Made by a program: the position numbers and the translations under genes
In this document: piece by piece, positions 6,422 through 10,536 of the stretch
Layout: every line of letters starts with the position of its first letter
Numbering within the stretch: the first letter of the stretch is position 1
Origin: an uncultured Pseudomonadales bacterium
GTDB taxonomy: Bacteria > Pseudomonadota > Gammaproteobacteria > Pseudomonadales > Porticoccaceae
Reading direction: 5' to 3'
NCBI GenBank assembly: GCA_937998635.1
Contig: CALLDA010000082.1
Coordinates: 1 to 10,536 of the forward strand
DNA length: 10,536 nucleotides
Notes under the pieces: model-generated
What the model was told of the DNA's origin: nothing
Databases searched by the model: none
What the model saw: only the letters and a program-made list of their open reading frames with translations

Positions 6422-6958
6422 TTACAGATGTTGCGCCTCAATTTCCTGTTTAGTGTGCTTGATCCATTCGAATAGATCCTCTACCTCATGGAAGTGCGCC
6501 AACTGATCTTGCCGTCGGGAATCCAGTCGTTGCCCGGCTAATTTTCCAGACCAGCCCTCATTGCCCAGTAGGGCGATAGGTTTTTTATACTGCCAGGCCA
6601 GTGCGAGTTCAGCCAGCGTACCTGCAGCGCCACCAATGGTAATAACCATGTCGGCGGATAGCGGCACAATTGAATTTTGAAGATGAGGTGCGCCCACCGG
6701 CACGGCGAGGTCAAGGTAGTCATTGGCGTCAGAAAAATTACCAAAGGGCAGAATTCCGACAATATAGGCGCTATCGTAGCCATTGCTCCGGTGCTCATGG
6801 ATAGCTTCACACAGGCTAAGCATCACGCCCTCCTGGCCACCGGATATTACATTGAAGTCCATGTCTGCCAGACTCTGGCCTAGTTCGTAGGCGAGTTTAT
6901 GCTCGGTTGGGTTGGCGTCGTAGCTACCCAGAACGGAGAGGTTGAGTCGGCGGGGCAT
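6422..6958 (-). CDS. LOG/TIGR00725-family Rossmann protein
   Basis: The product is a compact 178-residue cytoplasmic protein of the SLOG/lysine-decarboxylase-like superfamily, nearest the TIGR00725 group. The opening LNLSVLGSYDAN is the first Rossmann strand, followed by VISGGQEGVML (37-47) and the hallmark TIGGAAGTLAELALAW (107-122), the family's GGxGTxxE nucleotide-binding signature. Relatives such as LOG proteins are cytokinin riboside 5'-monophosphate phosphoribohydrolases. TIGR00725 proteins lack a settled function, and some SLOG proteins are thought to sense or process nucleotides. Its place between the dehydrogenase and the P450 electron chain is unexpected. No Shine-Dalgarno is seen before the ATG, which may point to leaderless or coupled translation. 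The gap to the reductase downstream is 67 bases. Confidence 0.82.
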   Translation of the reverse strand: MPRRLNLSVLGSYDANPTEHKLAYELGQSLADMDFNVISGGQEGVMLSLCEAIHEHRSNGYDSAYIVGILPFGNFSDANDYLDLAVPVGAPHLQNSIVPLSADMVITIGGAAGTLAELALAWQYKKPIALLGNEGWSGKLAGQRLDSRRQDQLAHFHEVEDLFEWIKHTKQEIEAQHL

Positions 6959-7007
6959 GGGTAATTAGGAGGCCATTTATGAGTGTTTTAATAAACCGCG
7001 GGTCAGG

Positions 7008-7051
7008 GCTATGAAGAGGGCCGTCATGGTGATGGTAGTCCTCTTCATAGC
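7008..7051 (-). terminator. 12-bp perfect hairpin after the dehydrogenase gene
   Basis: GCTATGAAGAGG (7008-7019) and CCTCTTCATAGC (7040-7051) are perfect inverted copies with a 20-base loop. On the minus strand the hairpin begins about 15 bases after the dehydrogenase stop codon and is followed, after a GC-rich stretch, by TTTATT. The T-run is not directly at the stem, so termination may be partial and allow read-through into the LOG and P450-chain genes. The same bases overlap a small plus-strand ORF pair described in the findings. Confidence 0.45.
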
Positions 7052-7066
7052 TTACGCTCGATTGAT

Positions 7067-7978
7067 TTAGGCGCTGGCTTTTAGCTTGCCAAACACGGCG
7101 CGAATCACATCGTCGGCGCCGGGGTAGGGTAATGCGCCAGTCATATCGCTAATCTTATCCCAGCTATCGCGAATTTGTTCAGGCGCTGGCACCTCTTCGC
7201 CCTTGAAGATATAGCCCGGCGCTTCAACAATCTGCACCTTGCTGTAATAGCCCATGCCTGCTTCGATGATTTCACCGGCCAGGGTGGATTCCTCGGAACA
7301 TAGCCAGGCCATGAGTGCGGTGACATATTCGGGTTTCATTTTCGGCGCTAGTTTGGGTGACATAACCTCTTCTGTCATACGGGTTAAGGCCATAGGCGCG
7401 ACACAGTTAACCAGGACATTTTTGGAGGTGCCCTCCTGTTTGAGGGCATTCATAAAGCCCACCAGAGATATTTTTGCGCTGGAATAATTGGTGTGGCCGT
7501 GGGTGCCGAATAATCCGGCCGCCGAGGTGGTGTGAACGATGCGACCATAACGGTTTTCCAGCATCATCGGCCAGCAGGCCTTGGTGCAGTAAACCGCACC
7601 CATTAAATGCACATCCATCAGGGAGGTGAAATCTTTAAGATCCATCTTGGCAAAACTTTTATCCCGCACATTACCAGCATTGTTAATGAGTATGTCAACC
7701 TTGCCAAAATTGTCGACCGCCGTTTTGATGATATTGGCACCGCCTTCTTCGCTCGCGACGCTGTCATAATTGGCTACCGCAACACCCCCGGCGTCGGTGA
7801 TTTCTTTCACCACTTCATCAGCCGCTTTGCTCGAACCACCGGTGCCTGCGACGCTGCCACCCAGATCGTTGACCACGACTTTGGCGCCATTAGCGGCAAA
7901 GTATTTAGCATGGCTGCGACCGAGGCCTGATCCTGCACCGGTGACCACTGCGACTCGTCCGTCAAAAGAAATACTCAT
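7067..7978 (-). CDS. Short-chain dehydrogenase, HSD17B4-like 3-hydroxyacyl-CoA type
   Basis: This 303-residue SDR has the cofactor loop TGAGSGLG (13-20), Asp38 at the end of beta-2 (NDLGG, favouring NAD+), NNAG at 99-102, and the catalytic Ser152 (TTSAAG), Tyr165 and Lys169 (YSSAK). The long insert GGSVAGTGGSSKAADEVV and the extended C-terminal half resemble the dehydrogenase domain of peroxisomal multifunctional enzyme type 2 (HSD17B4), which oxidises (3R)-hydroxyacyl-CoA in beta-oxidation of branched or sterol-derived acyl groups. A 3-hydroxyacyl-CoA or steroid substrate is therefore likely, but not proven. GAGGAGA lies 5 bases before the ATG. It follows the CoA-transferase by 72 bases, fitting a shared acyl-CoA pathway. 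Confidence 0.88.
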   Translation of the reverse strand: MSISFDGRVAVVTGAGSGLGRSHAKYFAANGAKVVVNDLGGSVAGTGGSSKAADEVVKEITDAGGVAVANYDSVASEEGGANIIKTAVDNFGKVDILINNAGNVRDKSFAKMDLKDFTSLMDVHLMGAVYCTKACWPMMLENRYGRIVHTTSAAGLFGTHGHTNYSSAKISLVGFMNALKQEGTSKNVLVNCVAPMALTRMTEEVMSPKLAPKMKPEYVTALMAWLCSEESTLAGEIIEAGMGYYSKVQIVEAPGYIFKGEEVPAPEQIRDSWDKISDMTGALPYPGADDVIRAVFGKLKASA

Positions 7979-8050
7979 ATTTGTCTCCTCATTAGTTTGA
8001 TAGTTGATTTGTCAGTGTTTGATAGTTTGTATTGATAGTTTATGGCGAGA

Positions 8051-9283
8051 TCAGGAAGCTTGTGCCGCCTGGATAACGCCCTGTTGTTCCAGGGATTGTA
8101 TCTGCTCATCGGTATAACCGAGGGCGGCTTTCAATACTTCGCCATTATCCTGCCCACGGGTAGCGGTCCATAGCTCGGGCAATTCCTTATTTTCGGAGAA
8201 TTTAATGGGGAAACCAGGAATAGTAACGTCGTGGTCGATACCGGCATCCGGCACCTTGCGAACCATTTCTCTAGCGATAAAGTGGGGATGTGTCAGAGTA
8301 TCTCGCACCGATAACACCGGTGCGCAGGGTACCCGTTGTTCCGCCAGGGCATCGAGGATGGCTTGATCACTTTCCTGGGTGGCCATCCAGGCCTCGACTA
8401 GTGCGACTAATTCATCCGAGTGTTTGGCGCGATTGCGTGTCTCGGAAAATCTCGGGTCTTCGATCAAGTCTTCCCGGCCCATGGCTCGGGGCAGACCGGC
8501 CCACTGTAAATCTCCGGCGAGTATGGCTATCCAGCCCTCAGCGCCCTTAAAGACACCGTAGGGCGCCAGACCCTTATTGTGGGTGCCACAGCGAATCGGA
8601 TTAAATTCGCTTTTGGCATTGGCGCAGAATTGCACGTTGGCTTCGTGCATGTGGTAAAGCGCATCGACCATGGCGATATCGATATATTGTCCGCGCCCGG
8701 TGCGGTCCCGGTGGAACAGGGCATAGCCCAGCGAGGCAAAGCCGTGAACTCCAGCGTTAACATCAGCAATAGCCATGTTGACAAATTGCGGGGGTCTGTC
8801 GGGTTCGCCGGTCATGTGCATCAAACCGGAAAATGCCTGGGCGATCAGGTCGAAGCCGACTTTGTCTGACAGCGGGCCGGTTCGGCCAAAGGCGGAGATC
8901 GATAACATAATTAATTTGGGATGAATTTTACTGAGCGCTTCGTAGTCAAGCTGACGTTTTTTCATCACACCAGGGCCATAGTTCTCGACCACGATATCGA
9001 CGGTCTTGACCAGATCGTGGAGCATGTCGATAGTTTCCGGCTTCGAGAAGTCCACGCACAGACTTTTCTTGCCTCGGTTGTGCTGGAGGTAGTAAATGCT
9101 GCGACGATTTTTGAATACTGGGATTTGCCGAGAGGGGTCACCGCCGGGGGTTTGTTCCACCTTGATAATTTCGGCGCCTAACTCGGCCATCATGCGGGTC
9201 ACCGTTGGTCCGGCAACGTATTGAGTAAAATCGAGAACGCGGACGCCTTCGAGCATTCGAGGTGTGTGACTGGTTTGACTCAT
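8051..9283 (-). CDS. Family III CoA-transferase (CaiB/BaiF)
   Basis: The 410-residue protein matches the interlocked-dimer CoA-transferase family. Signposts are LEGVRVLDFTQYVAGP (11-26), LGAEIIKVE (35-43), HNRGKKSLCVDF (68-79), SISAFGRTGP (128-137), and the probable catalytic Asp174 in MAIADVNAG, which in the family forms an aspartyl-CoA anhydride. The position occupied by the His of alpha-methylacyl-CoA racemases reads GFD (143-145), as in transferases, so I call it a transferase rather than a racemase. It would move CoA from a donor such as succinyl- or acetyl-CoA to a carboxylic acid, activating it without ATP. Both substrates are unknown. AGGAT lies 6 bases before the ATG, and a TGATAAT hexamer about 40 bases upstream is a weak -10 candidate. 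Confidence 0.9.
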   Translation of the reverse strand: MSQTSHTPRMLEGVRVLDFTQYVAGPTVTRMMAELGAEIIKVEQTPGGDPSRQIPVFKNRRSIYYLQHNRGKKSLCVDFSKPETIDMLHDLVKTVDIVVENYGPGVMKKRQLDYEALSKIHPKLIMLSISAFGRTGPLSDKVGFDLIAQAFSGLMHMTGEPDRPPQFVNMAIADVNAGVHGFASLGYALFHRDRTGRGQYIDIAMVDALYHMHEANVQFCANAKSEFNPIRCGTHNKGLAPYGVFKGAEGWIAILAGDLQWAGLPRAMGREDLIEDPRFSETRNRAKHSDELVALVEAWMATQESDQAILDALAEQRVPCAPVLSVRDTLTHPHFIAREMVRKVPDAGIDHDVTIPGFPIKFSENKELPELWTATRGQDNGEVLKAALGYTDEQIQSLEQQGVIQAAQAS

Positions 9284-9622
9284 GGTGAGATCCTGTAAGT
9301 TTTTGACGGCCTTAGATTATCACGCTCATCGATAAATTAGCGATAGGACTCGCGGTATTGGCAGCGGTGTTGGCGGGTAGTCAGGTTGCCGGGGCGGCTA
9401 TAGCTGGACTACAGAACGACTACAGGGAGGCTAAGGGAGGGGGGAAGGTTAACACGGCTTGCCGATACCGATGGCAAGTCAGTTGTTCAGTCTTTGACCT
9501 GGCTGAAACTGGTCTGGGCTGAACGGTCTGGCGGTAGACCTTAGTTGTCTTATCAGGCGGTGCTGTAGGGGCGGTGCTGTATGAAAGAGGGGCGCTAGAA
9601 GCAAGGTGTAAAAAGCCAGGCG
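9284..9622. other. 339-bp intergenic gap between PhyH and CoA-transferase genes
   Basis: No convincing gene lies here. On the minus strand this gap should hold the 3' end of the PhyH transcript and the promoter region of the CoA-transferase. Visible structure includes a small hairpin CTTGCC-9-GGCAAG (9458-9478) without a T-run and a direct repeat GGCGGTGCTGTA (9556-9567 and 9570-9581). One plus-strand frame, 9316-9522, has no stop codon but also no ATG; it reads LAVLAAVLAGSQVAGAA, which looks like a signal peptide. I take this frame as either decayed or chance. Confidence 0.5.
9556..9581. repeat. 12-bp direct repeat, period 14
   Basis: GGCGGTGCTGTA occurs at 9556-9567 and again at 9570-9581, separated by GG. 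It lies 42 bases beyond the stop codon of the PhyH gene, in non-coding sequence. With only two copies it may be slippage or a regulator's direct-repeat site; nothing more can be said. Confidence 0.55.
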
Positions 9623-10483
9623 TCAGACTTGCTGAGGTTTTTTACGTTCACTGGCATCCCAGACCATGCCCTTGCCGGGTGCAGAGCCAATCAGCTCTAT
9701 GGGGTCCTGCCTTGCAATATGTCCCCACTGGCCTTTATAGATGCTGTAGCCGAGTAGCTCCTGCAAACGCCTTGGCAGTCGTTGGGCTTTTTCTCTGGAT
9801 AAGCCAAGCAGCAAGTTTTCCTGGGGCCGGGTCCATCCCGCGCAATAAGCCAGCACGACGCCGATTCGTGGCTCAGTGGACTTGTTCGCGCCGCCGCCAT
9901 GCCAGAGTTGGCTGTCTAAAAAGAGGGCGCTTCCAGCACTGAATTCCACCGGTATGGCGTCGTTAAATTCGCCGCCGTATTCGGGATTTTCTTTTAGCAA
10001 GTGGCTGCCCGGCACAATACGCGTCGCACCGTTATCCGCAGTGTAATCAGATATCGCAATCATGCAGGTGACAGAAATGGGTACGTGGGGGCGGACGAGA
10101 TTAAGCAGCTGAGTGTCAGCGTGAATCGGTTGGGCCGACTCGCCGGGGTGCAAAGCTATGGCCGAAATGGACGAAAGCAGTAGCCCCCTGTCAAGCATGC
10201 CCTCGCCGATGGGTAGCAAGTTCTCGTGTATGGGAATTTGTGCGAATAATTCACTCTGATCCAGCAGGTTATAGATTCGCCCAGTTTTGAAGCCCTCGAA
10301 ATTGTTTTCGCTAAAGGGCATTTTGCCCTCTTCTTCAAAGCTTGTGAGGCAATCTCGTATTTCAGCTACCAGCTCCGGCGAGATGGCATCGCGCACCACG
10401 GTATAGCCTTGCTGGTGAATTTCATCGACGTGGGATTGGGCGTGTAGCTTGCTTTGGGCGTATCGATCGCTAACGTTAGTCAT
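9623..10483 (-). CDS. PhyH-family Fe(II)/2-oxoglutarate dioxygenase
   Basis: This 286-residue member of the phytanoyl-CoA dioxygenase family has an intact metal site: His121 and Asp123 in QPIHADTQ, and distal His195 in QLWHGGGAN. Arg206 lies 11 residues after the distal His, in the usual place for binding the 2-oxoglutarate carboxylate. The DNGATRIVPGSHL segment (150-162) is also a family hallmark. Human PHYH hydroxylates the alpha carbon of phytanoyl-CoA, but bacterial relatives act on many small molecules, so an acyl-CoA substrate is suggested only by the neighbours. The ATG has only a weak GCGGAA ribosome site about 6 bases upstream. It is the first gene seen of the minus-strand block; a promoter may lie in the 53 bases to the window edge or beyond. 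Confidence 0.88.
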   Translation of the reverse strand: MTNVSDRYAQSKLHAQSHVDEIHQQGYTVVRDAISPELVAEIRDCLTSFEEEGKMPFSENNFEGFKTGRIYNLLDQSELFAQIPIHENLLPIGEGMLDRGLLLSSISAIALHPGESAQPIHADTQLLNLVRPHVPISVTCMIAISDYTADNGATRIVPGSHLLKENPEYGGEFNDAIPVEFSAGSALFLDSQLWHGGGANKSTEPRIGVVLAYCAGWTRPQENLLLGLSREKAQRLPRRLQELLGYSIYKGQWGHIARQDPIELIGSAPGKGMVWDASERKKPQQV

Positions 10484-10536
10484 GATATTTCCGCAATATG
10501 GGGGCAGTGTGGGGGTCGGCTCGTGTCGATGGGATG

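Noticed and set aside
8290..8869. Several plus-strand frames of 60-96 codons antisense to the CoA-transferase
   Set aside because: They are typical antisense open frames of a GC-rich gene, with Arg/Pro/His-rich products and no ribosome sites or family motifs.
8051..9283. Alpha-methylacyl-CoA racemase identity for the CoA-transferase
   Set aside because: The racemase His motif is GFD here, and the transferase Asp with its surrounding motif is intact.
9574..9942. 122-codon plus-strand frame antisense to the PhyH gene
   Set aside because: It covers the Fe-binding and C-terminal part of a clear PhyH gene on the other strand, and its own product is Cys/Arg-rich without any domain.

Overview
The window reads as a piece of a gammaproteobacterial chromosome, most likely a marine, lipid- or hydrocarbon-degrading member of the Cellvibrionales/Spongiibacter/OM60 type. 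This placement is an inference from protein style (a Pseudomonas-like spermidine-synthase-fold protein, a short Lys-rich protein beginning MAKPNYSYEKRQR, a CYP153 cassette next to acyl-CoA genes) and moderate GC. No RNA gene, CRISPR array, insertion sequence or phage gene was found.

Left part (1-2400), mostly plus strand: the 3' end of an acetone-carboxylase gamma-like zinc-ribbon protein; a class I SAM methyltransferase; a convergent intergenic region with a perfect 7-bp repeat that can form a G-quadruplex on the minus strand; a 54-residue Lys-rich protein gene on the minus strand; and a DUF411 lipoprotein with a CGCC metal-binding motif. After these lies a small gene-poor patch (2152-2408) with a strong operator-like palindrome and two short frames that may be remnants of regulators.

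Right part (2409-10483), all minus strand. In order of transcription (right to left) it holds a PhyH-family Fe(II)/2-oxoglutarate dioxygenase, a family III (CaiB/BaiF) CoA-transferase, an HSD17B4-type short-chain dehydrogenase, a small LOG/TIGR00725 Rossmann protein, a ferredoxin reductase, a [2Fe-2S] ferredoxin, a CYP153-type P450 and a spermidine-synthase-like protein. The reductase, ferredoxin and P450 form a complete class I P450 electron chain: NADH to FAD reductase to [2Fe-2S] ferredoxin to heme. CYP153 enzymes hydroxylate terminal carbons of alkanes and related aliphatic or cyclic hydrocarbons.

The neighbours suggest that a hydroxylated and oxidised product is activated to a CoA thioester (CoA-transferase) and shortened (3-hydroxyacyl-CoA dehydrogenase, possibly PhyH alpha-hydroxylation). 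The substrate is not determined by the sequence; a branched or isoprenoid hydrocarbon is one reading. Several genes have good Shine-Dalgarno sequences of their own and gaps of 45-108 bp, so the block could be one operon or a few. A hairpin between the dehydrogenase and LOG genes and a 339-bp gap before the CoA-transferase are possible breaks.

Nothing here is clearly a new defence or mobile system. The points most worth a second look are the G-quadruplex repeat, a pair of overlapping mini-ORFs with a consensus ribosome site at 6967-7070, the operator-like palindrome at 2191-2212, and the peroxisome-like gene set beside CYP153.
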